NCBI RefSeq assembly: GCF_014873495.1
Contig: NZ_JADBGF010000001.1
Coordinates: 7,688,001 to 7,752,000, forward strand
Length of the DNA stretch: 64,000 nucleotides
Direction of reading: 5' to 3'
DNA from: Streptomyces stelliscabiei
Lineage (GTDB): Bacteria > Actinomycetota > Actinomycetes > Streptomycetales > Streptomycetaceae
Shown here: one piece after another, positions 35,045 through 43,999 of the stretch
Layout of the letters: each line of letters begins with the position of its first letter
Numbering within the stretch: the stretch's first letter is position 1
Position numbers and translations under genes: made by a program
The notes under the pieces: generated by a model
What the model was told of the DNA's origin: nothing
Databases searched by the model: none
What the model saw: the letters and a program-made list of their open reading frames with translations, nothing else

Positions 35045-35156
35045 GGCGTCAAGCTTGGCATGCGGACCCTCCCGCCCCGGAATAGGGGCGTCCGAGGGGA
35101 AACCCTGTCCGTAGGGACGGTGGCCGGACGCTGACGGGCGGGTAAGGTCTGCGCCT

Positions 35157-35741
35157 GTGAGAGGTACTTCCGCGGCCCTGCGCCCCCCGGCTGACGCCAC
35201 GGCGCCCGTACGGCATCCCGAGGCGCCCGCCCCCGGTGAGCCGCTCGGCGCGCACTACGGGCAGTGTTTCGGCTGTGGTGGTGAGCAGCCGCACGGGCTG
35301 CATCTGGAGGCGACGGCCGGTGAGGGCGTCACTCTCACCGCCGAGTTCACGGTGCGGCCCGCGCACCAGGGAGCCCCGGGCCTCGCGCACGGCGGAGTCC
35401 TGGCCAGCGCCCTGGACGAGACCCTCGGCTCCCTCACCTGGCTGCTGCGCACCATCGCGGTGACCGGGCGGCTGGAGACGGACTTCCTGCGGCCCGTCCC
35501 CGTCGGCACCGTGCTGCATCTGCGTGCCGAGGCGACGGCGGTGGCCGGACGCAAGATCTTCGCGACGGCCGAGGGGCGCATCGGCGCTCCCGACGGTCCC
35601 CTGGCCGTCCGCGCCGACGCGCTGTTCGTCGAGGTCAAGGTCGACCACTTCATCGACCACGGGCGCGACGAGGAGATCCGCGCGGCCATGGACGACCCCG
35701 ACCAGGTCCGGCGGGCCCGCGCCTTCGAGGTGAACCCGTGA
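35157..35741 (+). CDS. Hotdog-fold thioesterase (PaaI-like)
   Basis: A 194-residue hotdog thioesterase. It contains the typical AHGGVLASALDETLG helix (catalytic Asp/Glu and HGG) and an N-terminal CFGCG motif. Acyl-CoA substrate unknown. GTG 35157 lies 8 nt after TAAGGT (35143-35148), with no ribosome site, so a leaderless mRNA is likely. It overlaps dut by GTGA. Confidence 0.85.
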   Translation: MRGTSAALRPPADATAPVRHPEAPAPGEPLGAHYGQCFGCGGEQPHGLHLEATAGEGVTLTAEFTVRPAHQGAPGLAHGGVLASALDETLGSLTWLLRTIAVTGRLETDFLRPVPVGTVLHLRAEATAVAGRKIFATAEGRIGAPDGPLAVRADALFVEVKVDHFIDHGRDEEIRAAMDDPDQVRRARAFEVNP

Positions 35742-36259
35742 GCGACGGCCGTACCCCTCTCGACGTCCTGATCCGGCGCGTCGACCCCGACGTGCCGCTG
35801 CCGGACTACGCGCGCCCCGGTGACGCGGGAGCCGATCTGCGCACCACCGAGAGCCGGGAGCTGAAGCCCGGCGAACGGGCCGTACTGCCCACGGGAGTGT
35901 CCATCGCGCTCCCGGAGGGGTACGCGGCCTTCGTACACCCACGGTCCGGCCTCGCCGCCCGCTGCGGCGTCGCCCTGGTGAATGCCCCGGGGACGGTTGA
36001 TGCCGGGTACCGTGGGGAGATCAAGGTGATCGTGGTGAATCTCGACCCGCATGAAGCCGTGCGGTTCGAGCGCTTCGACCGGATTGCCCAACTGGTCGTC
36101 CAGCAGGTCGAGAAGGTGCGCTTCCAGGAGGTGGCGGAGCTTCCCGACTCGGCGCGGGCCGAGGGGGGCTTCGGGTCCACGGGCGGTCATGCCGCCGTGG
36201 GCGGCACAACGGGTGGGAATCGATACGCTTCGGTCGTATCCGACCGGGAAGGACAGTGA
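35738..36259 (+). CDS. dut: dUTP diphosphatase
   Basis: A 173-residue trimeric dUTPase, which keeps uracil out of DNA and supplies dUMP. The five family motifs are recognisable: PGDAGADLRT, HPRSGLAAR, APGTVDAGYRGEI, RIAQLVVQ and the C-terminal GGFGSTG arm that closes on the nucleotide. About 20 extra residues follow that arm. Overlaps the thioesterase gene and is followed after 1 bp by the DUF3710 gene. Confidence 0.95.
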   Translation: MSDGRTPLDVLIRRVDPDVPLPDYARPGDAGADLRTTESRELKPGERAVLPTGVSIALPEGYAAFVHPRSGLAARCGVALVNAPGTVDAGYRGEIKVIVVNLDPHEAVRFERFDRIAQLVVQQVEKVRFQEVAELPDSARAEGGFGSTGGHAAVGGTTGGNRYASVVSDREGQ

Positions 36260-36260
36260 C

Positions 36261-37040
36261 GTGTTCGGACGTCGCAAGAAGAAGGGTTCCGCCGAGGACG
36301 CGGCGGACGCGGCGAGCGAGGCCGAGCAGGTCGACGGCGTCGCTGGGGACGTCGACACCGAGGCGGACGAGGGCGGCCGGGAGCGCGTACGGCTCGAACC
36401 GGAGCCCCGCCCCGACGGTCCGTGGGACAGCACCGAGGTGCGCGAGCCCGGCGAGGGCCGGGTGGACCTCGGCGGCATCTTCGTGCCCGGAGTCGACGGC
36501 ATGGAGCTGCGGGTCGAGGTCGCGGGCGACGCGATCGTCGCCGCGACCGTCGTGCTCCGCGACAGCGCGGTCCAGCTGCAGGCCTTCGCCGCGCCCAAGC
36601 GCGAGGGCATCTGGGGCGAGGTACGCGAGGAGATCGCCTCCGGCATCACCCAGCAGGGCGGTGTCATCGACGAGGTCGAGGGCCCCCTCGGCTGGGAGCT
36701 GCGCGCCCAGGTGCCGGTGCAGCTGCCGGACGGCACGGGCGGCTTCCAGGTCGTCCGGTTCGTCGGCGTGGACGGGCCCCGCTGGTTCCTGCGCGGAGTG
36801 ATCTCCGGCCGGGGCGCGGTGGAGCCGCAGACCGCCGGGCTGTTGGAGCAGATCTTCCGGGACACGGTCGTCGTCCGCGGCGAGGGCCCCATGGCCCCGC
36901 GCGACCCGATCGTCCTCAAGCTGCCGAACGACGCGCAGATGGTCCCCGAGGGTGTCCAGCAGGACGAGCAGGCCGGCTCCCGCTTCTCCGGAGGCATGGG
37001 GCAGCTGCAGCGCGGACCGGAGATCACCGAGGTGCGCTGA
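36261..37040 (+). CDS. DUF3710 family protein
   Basis: A 259-residue soluble protein of the actinobacterial DUF3710 family (Rv2696c position, next to dut). It starts MFGRRKKKG, followed by an acidic disordered stretch, then the conserved domain from about 60 with GFQVVRFVGVDGPRWFLRG. Function not known. GTG 36261 follows AAGGACAG within the end of dut. Confidence 0.85.
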   Translation: MFGRRKKKGSAEDAADAASEAEQVDGVAGDVDTEADEGGRERVRLEPEPRPDGPWDSTEVREPGEGRVDLGGIFVPGVDGMELRVEVAGDAIVAATVVLRDSAVQLQAFAAPKREGIWGEVREEIASGITQQGGVIDEVEGPLGWELRAQVPVQLPDGTGGFQVVRFVGVDGPRWFLRGVISGRGAVEPQTAGLLEQIFRDTVVVRGEGPMAPRDPIVLKLPNDAQMVPEGVQQDEQAGSRFSGGMGQLQRGPEITEVR

Positions 37041-37094
37041 GCGTTCGGTGCTCGGTGGGGCCGTATCCCTGGCGGGGTGCGGCCCTTTGCCATG

Positions 37095-37164
37095 CGCTGT
37101 CCGCTGTCCGCTGTCCGCTGTCCGCTGTCTGCTGTCTGCCGTCCGCCGTCTGCCGTCCGCCGCC
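37095..37164. repeat. 7-bp tandem repeat, ten units
   Basis: Ten heptamers in register: five exact CGCTGTC, then TGCTGTC, TGCCGTC, CGCCGTC, TGCCGTC, CGCCGCC. The gradient from exact to diverged copies suggests growth at the left end. It is intergenic, 55 bp after the DUF3710 stop and 175 bp before kdpD. Confidence 0.95.
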
Positions 37165-37339
37165 CGCTCCCGTGGTCCTGCCTGCCGCCCGCTGTTCGCC
37201 GTCCGGTGCGCGTCAGGGTTACGTCAAAGAGCCGCTCCGGCGTGTCTCCCGTCCCCTTTGCCGTGATTATTGGCCGTAGGGTCGACGCTGCGTAGGCAGC
37301 GGTCACGAGCGACCACGGTCACGGGAAGACACTGGGGAC

Positions 37340-40015
37340 ATGGCACGCGGAAAGCTTCGGATCTACCTCGGCGCGGCACCGGGCGTCGGCAAGACCTACG
37401 CGATGCTGTCCGAAGCGCACCGCCGGACCGAACGCGGCACCGACTGCGTGGTGGCCGTCGTGGAGCACCACGGCCGCCCGCGTACCGAGGTGATGCTGCA
37501 CGGTCTCGAACAGATCCCGCGCCGTGAGCTGAAGTACCGGGACGCGGTCTTCACCGAGATGGACGTGGACGCCGTCCTCGCCCGGCGGCCGCGCGTGGCC
37601 CTCGTGGACGAACTGGCCCACACCAACGTGCCCGGCTCCCGCAACGACCGGCGCTGGCAGGACGTCCAGGAACTGCTCACGGCCGGCGTCGACGTCATAT
37701 CGACCGTCAACATCCAGCACCTGGAGTCCCTCGGTGATGTCGTCGAGTCGATAACGGGCGTACGGCAGCGCGAGACCGTGCCCGACGAGGTGGTACGGCG
37801 GGCCGACGAGATAGAGCTGGTCGACATGTCCCCGCAGGCGCTGCGGCGACGGATGGCGCACGGCAACGTCTACCAGTCGGACAAGGTCGACGCGGCCCTG
37901 TCGAACTACTTCCGGCCCGGGAACCTGACCGCGCTGCGCGAGCTGGCGCTGCTGTGGGTGGCGGACCGGGTCGACGAGTACCTGAACGCCTACCGCAGCG
38001 AGCACCAGGTGTCGCGGATCTGGGGATCGCGCGAGCGGATCGTGGTGGGGCTCACCGGCGGCCCCGAGGGGCGGACCCTGATCCGGCGGGCCGCCCGGCT
38101 CGCCGAGAAGGGCGCGGGCGGCGAGGTCATGGCCGTCTACATCGCCCGCAGCGACGGGCTGACCTCGGCCTCGCCCAAGGAACTCGCCGTTCAGCGCACC
38201 CTCGTCGAGGACCTCGGCGGCACCTTCCACCACGTCGTCGGCGACGACATCCCGGCGGCGCTGCTGGCCTTCGCGCGCGGGGTCAACGCCACTCAGATCG
38301 TGCTCGGCGTCTCGCGCCGCAAGAGCTGGCAGTACGTGCTCGGACCGGGTGTCGGCGCGACCGTCGCCCGGAACTCGGGACCCGACCTGGACGTCCACCT
38401 CATCACCCACGACGAGGCGGGCAAGGGGCGCGGGCTGCCCGTCGCGCGGGGCGCGCGGCTCGGCCGGGCCCGGATGATCTGGGGCTGGCTGGCCGGGACG
38501 GTGGGCCCGTTGCTGCTGGCCCTGCTGCTCGCCAACGCCGCGAGGGACCTGGGCCTCACCAACGACATGCTGTTGTTCCTGTCGCTGACGGTGGCCGCGG
38601 CCCTGCTGGGCGGTCTGCTGCCCGCCCTGGCCGCCGCCGTGCTGGGATCACTGCTGCTCAACTGGTTCTTCACACCCCCCGTCCACACCCTGACCGTCGA
38701 CGACCCGACGAACATCGTCGCCATCGTGGTCTTCATAGGGGTCGCGGTGGCGGTGGCGTCCGTGGTGGACCTCGCGGCCCGGCGCACCCACCAGGCGGCC
38801 CGGCTGCGCGCCGAGTCGGAGATCCTGTCCTTCCTCGCGGGCAGCGTGCTGCGCGGGGAGACCAGCCTGGAGGCGCTGCTGGAGCGAGTACGGGAGACCT
38901 TCGGGATGGAGTCGGTGGCCCTGCTGGAGCGCGGGAGCGACGTGGAGCCGTGGACCTGCGCGGGCAGCGTGGGCCCCCGCCGGGTGGACCGTCCGGAGGC
39001 CGCGGACGTGGACATGCCGGTCGGCGACCACATGGCGCTCGCCCTGTCCGGACGCGTCCTGCCCGCCGAGGACCGCCGGGTGCTCGCCGCTTTCGCTGCC
39101 CAGGCCGCCGTCGTACTGGACCGGCGGCGCCTGCAGCAGGAGGCAGACCAGGCCAAGGAGCTGGCCGAGGGCAACCGCATCCGCACCGCGCTGCTCGCCG
39201 CCGTCAGCCACGATCTGCGCACCCCGCTGGCCGGCATCAAGGCCGCCGTCTCTTCCCTGCGCTCCGACGACGTGGCCTGGTCGCCGCAGGACGAGGCCGA
39301 GCTGCTCGCCGGGATCGAGGAGGGCGCCGACCGGCTCGACCACCTCGTGGGCAACCTCCTCGACATGTCCCGCCTCCAGACCGGCACCGTCACCACGCTG
39401 ATCCGCGAGATCGACCTCGACGAGGTGGTGCCGATGGCCCTCGGCGGCGTTCCCGAGGGCAGCGTCGGACTGGAGATCCCCGAGAGCCTGCCCATGGTCG
39501 CCGTCGACCCCGGGCTGCTGGAGCGCGCGGTCGCCAACATCGTCGAGAACGCCGTCAAGTACAGCCCGCCCGGCACGCCCGCCCAGGTCTCCGCCAGCGC
39601 CCTCGGCGGCCGGGTCGAGGTCCGGGTCACCGACCGGGGCCCCGGCGTCCCGGACGAGGCCAAGGAGCGCATCTTCGCCCCCTTCCAGCGCCACGGGGAC
39701 GCTCCGCGCGGGACCGGCGTGGGGCTGGGCCTCGCGGTCGCCCGCGGCTTCGCCGAGGCGATGGGCGGCACGCTGGACGCCGAGGACACGCCTGGCGGGG
39801 GGCTCACGATGGTCCTCACGGTGCGGGCGGTGGCGAAGGGCGCCACGGCGGTGGCGGCAGGGGCGTCGGACGGGGCGCCCTCGGCCTCGCCCTCGGCCCC
39901 GTCACCGTGCGGGGGCACGCCGACAGGTGCGGGTGGGCGGGCCGACGTGGGCCCCTCGGCCGACGCGGGTGGATCCGGTCGTGGGGCCGTGTCGGTGGAG
40001 AGGCGGGGCAGATGA
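37340..40015 (+). CDS. kdpD: Potassium sensor histidine kinase KdpD
   Basis: An 891-residue sensor kinase for K+ limitation. Domains in order: KdpD N-terminal P-loop domain (GAAPGVGKTYAM; DELAHTN), a universal-stress-like domain (about 235-355), four transmembrane helices (about 385-480), a GAF-like domain, a HisKA helix with His624 in SHDLRTPLAG, and HATPase (NIVENAVKYS; GVGLGLAVA). The last ~57 residues are Ala/Gly/Ser/Pro low complexity, not usual for KdpD. It overlaps kdpE by ATGA. kdpFABC is not in the window. Confidence 0.94.
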   Translation: MARGKLRIYLGAAPGVGKTYAMLSEAHRRTERGTDCVVAVVEHHGRPRTEVMLHGLEQIPRRELKYRDAVFTEMDVDAVLARRPRVALVDELAHTNVPGSRNDRRWQDVQELLTAGVDVISTVNIQHLESLGDVVESITGVRQRETVPDEVVRRADEIELVDMSPQALRRRMAHGNVYQSDKVDAALSNYFRPGNLTALRELALLWVADRVDEYLNAYRSEHQVSRIWGSRERIVVGLTGGPEGRTLIRRAARLAEKGAGGEVMAVYIARSDGLTSASPKELAVQRTLVEDLGGTFHHVVGDDIPAALLAFARGVNATQIVLGVSRRKSWQYVLGPGVGATVARNSGPDLDVHLITHDEAGKGRGLPVARGARLGRARMIWGWLAGTVGPLLLALLLANAARDLGLTNDMLLFLSLTVAAALLGGLLPALAAAVLGSLLLNWFFTPPVHTLTVDDPTNIVAIVVFIGVAVAVASVVDLAARRTHQAARLRAESEILSFLAGSVLRGETSLEALLERVRETFGMESVALLERGSDVEPWTCAGSVGPRRVDRPEAADVDMPVGDHMALALSGRVLPAEDRRVLAAFAAQAAVVLDRRRLQQEADQAKELAEGNRIRTALLAAVSHDLRTPLAGIKAAVSSLRSDDVAWSPQDEAELLAGIEEGADRLDHLVGNLLDMSRLQTGTVTTLIREIDLDEVVPMALGGVPEGSVGLEIPESLPMVAVDPGLLERAVANIVENAVKYSPPGTPAQVSASALGGRVEVRVTDRGPGVPDEAKERIFAPFQRHGDAPRGTGVGLGLAVARGFAEAMGGTLDAEDTPGGGLTMVLTVRAVAKGATAVAAGASDGAPSASPSAPSPCGGTPTGAGGRADVGPSADAGGSGRGAVSVERRGR

Positions 40016-40695
40016 CCCGGGTGCTCGTGGTCGACGACGAGCCGCAGATCGTGCGGGCGCTCGTGATCAACCTCAAGGCACGCAAGTACGAGGTCGACGC
40101 GGCCCATGACGGTGCGACGGCCCTCGAACTCGCCGCCGCCCGGCACCCCGACGTCGTGGTCCTCGACCTCGGGCTGCCCGACATGGACGGCGTCGAGGTG
40201 ATCAACGGGCTGCGCGGCTGGACCCGGGTGCCGATCATCGTGCTCTCCGCCCGCCACACCTCCGACGAGAAGGTCGAGGCCCTGGACGCCGGCGCCGACG
40301 ACTACGTCACCAAACCCTTCGGCATGGACGAGTTGCTCGCCCGGCTGCGCGCCGCCGTCCGGCGTGCCGAGCCCGTCGGGGGCGAGGAGGGCGACGTGAT
40401 CGTGGAGACCGACGACTTCACCGTGGACCTGGCCGCGAAGAAGGTGAACCGGGACGGCAGGGACGTCCGGCTGACACCCACCGAATGGCACCTCCTGGAG
40501 GTACTGGTCCGCAACACCGGGCGCCTGGTCGGCCAGAAGCAGCTGCTCCAGGAGGTCTGGGGGCCGTCGTACGGGACGGAGACCAACTACCTCCGCGTCT
40601 ACATGGCCCAGCTCAGGCGCAAGCTGGAGGGCGACCCGTCCCGGCCGAGGCACTTCATCACCGAGGCGGGGATGGGGTACCGCTTCGAGAAGTAG
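40012..40695 (+). CDS. kdpE: Response regulator KdpE
   Basis: A 227-residue OmpR-family regulator with acidic DDE 8-10, phospho-Asp52 in VVLDLGLPDMDG, KPFGMDEL, and a C-terminal winged helix with LTPTEWHLLEVLVRN and RVYMAQLRRKLE ending GMGYRFEK. Translationally coupled to kdpD. Expected target is the kdpFABC high-affinity K+ pump elsewhere; the neighbouring trkA and KimA-like genes are also plausible (inference). Confidence 0.94.
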   Translation: MTRVLVVDDEPQIVRALVINLKARKYEVDAAHDGATALELAAARHPDVVVLDLGLPDMDGVEVINGLRGWTRVPIIVLSARHTSDEKVEALDAGADDYVTKPFGMDELLARLRAAVRRAEPVGGEEGDVIVETDDFTVDLAAKKVNRDGRDVRLTPTEWHLLEVLVRNTGRLVGQKQLLQEVWGPSYGTETNYLRVYMAQLRRKLEGDPSRPRHFITEAGMGYRFEK

Positions 40696-40738
40696 CCGGG
40701 GGTACGGCTCTCTCGGCGCACCCCGGTACGCTTTTGTC

Positions 40739-41137
40739 ATGAGTGCTGTTCCTCGTTCCGAGAAGCCGGCGGGCCGGTTCCGGCGCATGCTCGACCGGCT
40801 CTCCTCGTCCCAGACGGACCTGGAGTCCGAGGAGCTGCGCGAGGACGCGGACACCGCGGGCTGCACGCGCATCTGTGACTGCCACGACCGACAGATAGTG
40901 ACGGTTACTGGTACCTTGCGCACGGTCACGCTGCGCCCCCGGGCCGGTGTCCCGGCCCTGGAGGCCGAGCTGTTCGACGGTTCCGCCGCGCTGGACGTGG
41001 TGTGGCTGGGCCGGCGCTCCATCGTCGGGATAGAGCCGGGGCGCAAGCTGATCGCATCCGGCCGGGTCTCGATGAGCCGGGGCCGTAGGGTGCTGTTCAA
41101 CCCGAAGTACGAACTCAGACCCCTCGGACGGGAGTAG
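40739..41137 (+). CDS. OB-fold nucleic-acid-binding protein
   Basis: A 132-residue protein whose C-terminal half fits an OB-fold (VTVTGTLRTVTL; GRKLIASGRVSMSRGRRVLFN), preceded by a Cys-containing stretch TRICDCHDRQ. Conserved in actinobacteria at this location; role unknown. ATG 40739 lies 6 nt after TACGCT (40727-40732), with no ribosome site, so translation is probably leaderless. Confidence 0.82.
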   Translation: MSAVPRSEKPAGRFRRMLDRLSSSQTDLESEELREDADTAGCTRICDCHDRQIVTVTGTLRTVTLRPRAGVPALEAELFDGSAALDVVWLGRRSIVGIEPGRKLIASGRVSMSRGRRVLFNPKYELRPLGRE

Positions 41138-41140
41138 CCG

Positions 41141-41899
41141 GTGACGTCGCTCGACAAGCCGACGGAAGACGCCCAGCGCGGCGTCCAGGACGCACAGGGC
41201 GGACAGGACGGCTCGCAGGACTCCAGGGCGGTGACGGAGGCCGCACTGTTCGAGGCGTTCGGTGGCGTGCGCGGCATGGTCGAGACCGTGCTCCCGGGCC
41301 TGCTCTTCGTCTCCATCTTCACGATCAACAAGGACCTGCACTCCGCGGCCCTCGCGGCCCTCGGTGTCTCCGTCCTGCTGGTCGTGGTGCGGCTCGTCAT
41401 GAAGGACACCGTCAAGCACGCCTTCAGCGGTGTCTTCGGGGTCGCCTTCGGCGTGGTCTTCGCGATGATGACCGGCAACGCCAAGGACTTCTATCTGCCG
41501 GGCATGCTGTACACGCTGGGCCTCGGGCTCGCGTACATCATCACGACGCTGGCCGGTGTGCCGCTGATCGGCCTGATGCTCGGCCCGGTCTTCAAGGAGA
41601 ACCTGTCCTGGCGGACGCGGAACCCCGGCCGCAAGAAGGCGTACGCGAAGGCCAGTTACGCCTGGGGTGCGATCCTGCTCGCCAAGTGCGCGATCCTCTT
41701 CCCGCTCTACTGGTGGGCCGACACCACCCAGCTGGGCTGGGTGCTCATCGCCCTGAAGATCCCGCCGTTCCTGCTCGCGGTGTGGCTGACCTGGATCTTC
41801 CTCGCGAAGGCGCCGGCTCCCATCGACGTGTTCGCGGAGATGGAGGCGGAGGAGCGCGCGGCGGAGGAGCGGAAGGCCGCGGCGCGGTCCGCCGAGTAG
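41141..41899 (+). CDS. DUF3159 family membrane protein
   Basis: A 252-residue integral membrane protein with about six hydrophobic segments between residues 45 and 225, matching the actinobacterial DUF3159 family (intracellular-septation-protein-A-like). The termini are polar: Gln/Asp-rich at the start, Glu/Ala/Arg-rich at the end. It starts GTG 41141, 3 bp after the OB-fold gene, so the two are one operon. Function unknown. Confidence 0.85.
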   Translation: MTSLDKPTEDAQRGVQDAQGGQDGSQDSRAVTEAALFEAFGGVRGMVETVLPGLLFVSIFTINKDLHSAALAALGVSVLLVVVRLVMKDTVKHAFSGVFGVAFGVVFAMMTGNAKDFYLPGMLYTLGLGLAYIITTLAGVPLIGLMLGPVFKENLSWRTRNPGRKKAYAKASYAWGAILLAKCAILFPLYWWADTTQLGWVLIALKIPPFLLAVWLTWIFLAKAPAPIDVFAEMEAEERAAEERKAAARSAE

Positions 41900-41950
41900 C
41901 CGCGGTCTGCCGGGCGGATGCCGGGTGCGGGCGCGGGTACCGGCGCGGGC

Positions 41951-42025
41951 CCACCGGGGGCTGCGCCCCCGGACCCCCGCTTCTGCCTGAAGGGCCTCGT
42001 CCTCAAGCGCCGGGCGCGGGCGGGC
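41951..42025. repeat. Streptomyces intergenic repeat element (REP-like)
   Basis: The string GGGGGCTGCGCCCCCGGACC followed by CTTCTGCCTGAAGGGCCTCG and CCTCAAGCGCCGGGCG matches a class of dispersed intergenic sequence I recognise from many Streptomyces genomes. It contains a perfect hairpin (6-bp arms, 3-nt loop). Recognition is from memory; copy number needs a genome search. Confidence 0.6.
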
Positions 42026-42348
42026 TGGAGGGGGCGGGGACGGGCTGGAGGGCCCCAGTGGGGTGCGCGGCACCGCTGCGAGGGCACCTGACAGAGGCAC
42101 CGACCCCGGAGGCGCTGCGGTGCCGCACCGGGCGGGACGCTGAGCAGCGGCACTGACCAGAAGCCCTGAACAAGAGCATTGCGGAGCGGTTCCGGGCAGA
42201 GGCACCGCGCAGCCGTACCGGGCGGAGGGGCTGCCCGACGGGAACCGGCCGTAAGCGCTGCCCGTTGGACCGGCGGACCGGCCGGAGGCGCTGCGGGCCC
42301 GCACCGGGGCGCAAGCACTGAGCAGCGGCGCCGGACAGTCGCGCCGAC

Positions 42349-42480
42349 CCGCAGTACCGAAAGCGAAGCCGATCCCGCAGTACCGAGAGCGAAGTCGCCC
42401 CCCCCCGCGGTGCCGAGAGCAGAGCGCACCCCCCCGCGGTATCGAAAGCGCAACCGACCCGCGGTACCGAAAGCGAAGGG
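42349..42480. repeat. Degenerate ~27-bp repeats, five units
   Basis: Units begin at 42349, 42375, 42405, 42434 and 42459, each resembling CCGCGGTACCGAAAGCGAAG, with spacers of variable C-runs. The last unit runs into the terminator stem. Confidence 0.8.
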
Positions 42481-42505
42481 GCGCCCGGAATTCTCCGGGC
42501 GCCCC
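42478..42505. terminator. Strong bidirectional terminator
   Basis: A perfect 12-bp stem GGGGCGCCCGGA / TCCGGGCGCCCC with loop ATTC, followed by TTGTTGT rightward. It separates convergent DUF3159 and trkA transcripts. Confidence 0.9.
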
Positions 42506-42532
42506 TTGTTGTCGTTGCCGTGAGGCGGTCGC

Positions 42533-43210
42533 TCAGCTCGTCGCGTCCTCACGGCGGACCGAGAGGAGGTCCTCCAGCTGCTCCTCGCGAGCCTGGGCGG
42601 CCACGAACAGCAGTTCGTCACCCGCCTCCAGGGAGTCGTCCGCGGTGGGGGTGAGGACCCGGGTGCCGCGGATGATCGTGACCAGGGAGGTGTCCTCCGG
42701 CCACTCGACGTCGCCCACCTGCGTGCCGGCCAGGGCCGACTCGGGCGGCAGGGTCAGTTCGACCAGGTTGGCGTCGCCGTGGCTGAAGCGGAGGAGCCGG
42801 ACCAGGTCACCGACGCTGACCGCCTCCTCGACCAGGGCCGACATCAGCCGCGGGGTCGACACGGCCACGTCCACGCCCCAGGACTCGTTGAACAGCCACT
42901 CGTTCTTGGGGTTGTTGACGCGGGCGACGACGCGCGGGACGCCGTACTCCGTCTTCGCCAGCAGCGAGACGACGAGGTTGACCTTGTCGTCGCCGGTCGC
43001 GGCGATGACGACGTTGCAGCGCTGGAGCGCGGCCTCGTCCAGCGAGGTGATCTCGCAGGCGTCGGCCAGCAGCCACTCCGCCTGGGGGACGCGCTCGACC
43101 GAGATCGCGGTCGGCGCCTTGTCGATGAGCAGGATCTCGTGGCCGTTCTCCAGCAGTTCGCCCGCGATCGAGCGGCCCACCGCTCCGGCTCCGGCAATGG
43201 CGACCCTCAT
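42533..43210 (-). CDS. TrkA-type K+ transport regulator (second of pair)
   Basis: A 225-residue RCK protein: N-terminal Rossmann domain (GAGAVGRSIAGELLENGHE, with LLIDK as the acidic end of the second strand) and C-terminal TrkA-C domain (from about 140). Such proteins bind NAD(H)/ATP, and in some cases c-di-AMP, and gate K+ channels or transporters. It overlaps the preceding trkA gene by one base (TGATG), so the two are coupled; the pair corresponds in position to mycobacterial ceoC/ceoB. No ktrB/trkH membrane subunit follows; the divergent KimA-like importer is the nearest candidate partner. Confidence 0.9.
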   Translation of the reverse strand: MRVAIAGAGAVGRSIAGELLENGHEILLIDKAPTAISVERVPQAEWLLADACEITSLDEAALQRCNVVIAATGDDKVNLVVSLLAKTEYGVPRVVARVNNPKNEWLFNESWGVDVAVSTPRLMSALVEEAVSVGDLVRLLRFSHGDANLVELTLPPESALAGTQVGDVEWPEDTSLVTIIRGTRVLTPTADDSLEAGDELLFVAAQAREEQLEDLLSVRREDATS

Positions 43211-43881
43211 CAGTGACCGCCCTCTTCGTCGGGGCCCTCGGCGAAGGTCGCCTCGACCTTCTCCACGTCGTCCGTCCGCATCATCACGTGCACGAGGTCG
43301 CCCTCCTGCAGCACCGTCTGCGAGGTCGGCAGAACCGCCTCGCCCAGGCGGGTGAGGAAGGCGACGCGGACCCCGGTCTCCTCCTGCATCTTGCTGATCT
43401 TGTGGCCCACCCAGGCGGACGAGGCGTGCACCTCGGCGAGCTGGACGCCGCCGGTGGGATCGCGCCACAGCGGCTCGGCCCCGGAGGGCAGCAGCCGGCG
43501 GAGCATCTGGTCGGCGGTCCAGCGGACCGTGGCGACCGTCGGGATGCCGAGGCGCTGGTAGACCTCCGCGCGGCGGGGGTCGTAGATCCGTGCCGCCACG
43601 TTGTCGATGCCGAACATCTCGCGGGCGACGCGGGCGGCGATGATGTTCGAGTTGTCGCCGCTGGAGACGGCGGCGAACGCGCCCGCCTCCTCGATGCCCG
43701 CCTCGCGCAGGGTGTCGCGGTCGAAGCCGATCCCGGTGACGCGCCGGCCGCCGAAACCCGAGCCCAGACGACGGAAGGCCGTGGGGTCCCGGTCGATCAC
43801 GGCGACCGTGTGCCCCTGTTGCTCCAGGGTCTGGGCGAGGGTGGAACCCACTCGCCCGCAGCCCATGATGACGATGTGCAC
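43210..43881 (-). CDS. TrkA-type K+ transport regulator (first of pair)
   Basis: A 223-residue RCK protein: GCGRVGSTLAQTLEQQGH nucleotide loop, acidic VIDRD end of the second strand, and a C-terminal TrkA-C domain (LAEVHASSAWVGHKISKM). Starts at ATG 43881 and is first in the leftward trkA-trkA operon, divergent from the KimA-like permease gene about 490 bp away. Likely forms a complex with its neighbour and regulates potassium flux. Confidence 0.9.
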   Translation of the reverse strand: MHIVIMGCGRVGSTLAQTLEQQGHTVAVIDRDPTAFRRLGSGFGGRRVTGIGFDRDTLREAGIEEAGAFAAVSSGDNSNIIAARVAREMFGIDNVAARIYDPRRAEVYQRLGIPTVATVRWTADQMLRRLLPSGAEPLWRDPTGGVQLAEVHASSAWVGHKISKMQEETGVRVAFLTRLGEAVLPTSQTVLQEGDLVHVMMRTDDVEKVEATFAEGPDEEGGH

Positions 43882-43999
43882 GACCGTCCTTCCGGTGTCA
43901 ATAGCTACTGTTCAGCCGAAACGTCGAAAACAGGGTCTCAGACCGTCGCCCAAGCTACACACGTGCGGTCCACCGGGGGCACCCCCGTGCAGACTCGGG

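Larger units (their letters stand above)
41900..42532. other. Repeat-rich intergenic region, DUF3159 / trkA
   Basis: 633 bp between convergent genes with no credible gene. Contents from left to right: an abundant-type intergenic element with hairpin GGGGGCTGCGCCCCC (41956-41970); two related ~47-bp blocks at 42108 and 42284 (both begin GGAGGCGCTGCGG); five degenerate copies of a CCGCGGTACCGAAAGCGAA unit (42349-42480); and a terminator. Confidence 0.75.

Noticed and set aside
38293..41484. A 1063-codon open frame on the minus strand
   Set aside because: Antisense to kdpD, kdpE and the OB-fold gene; Ser/Arg/Thr/Pro-rich shadow translation.
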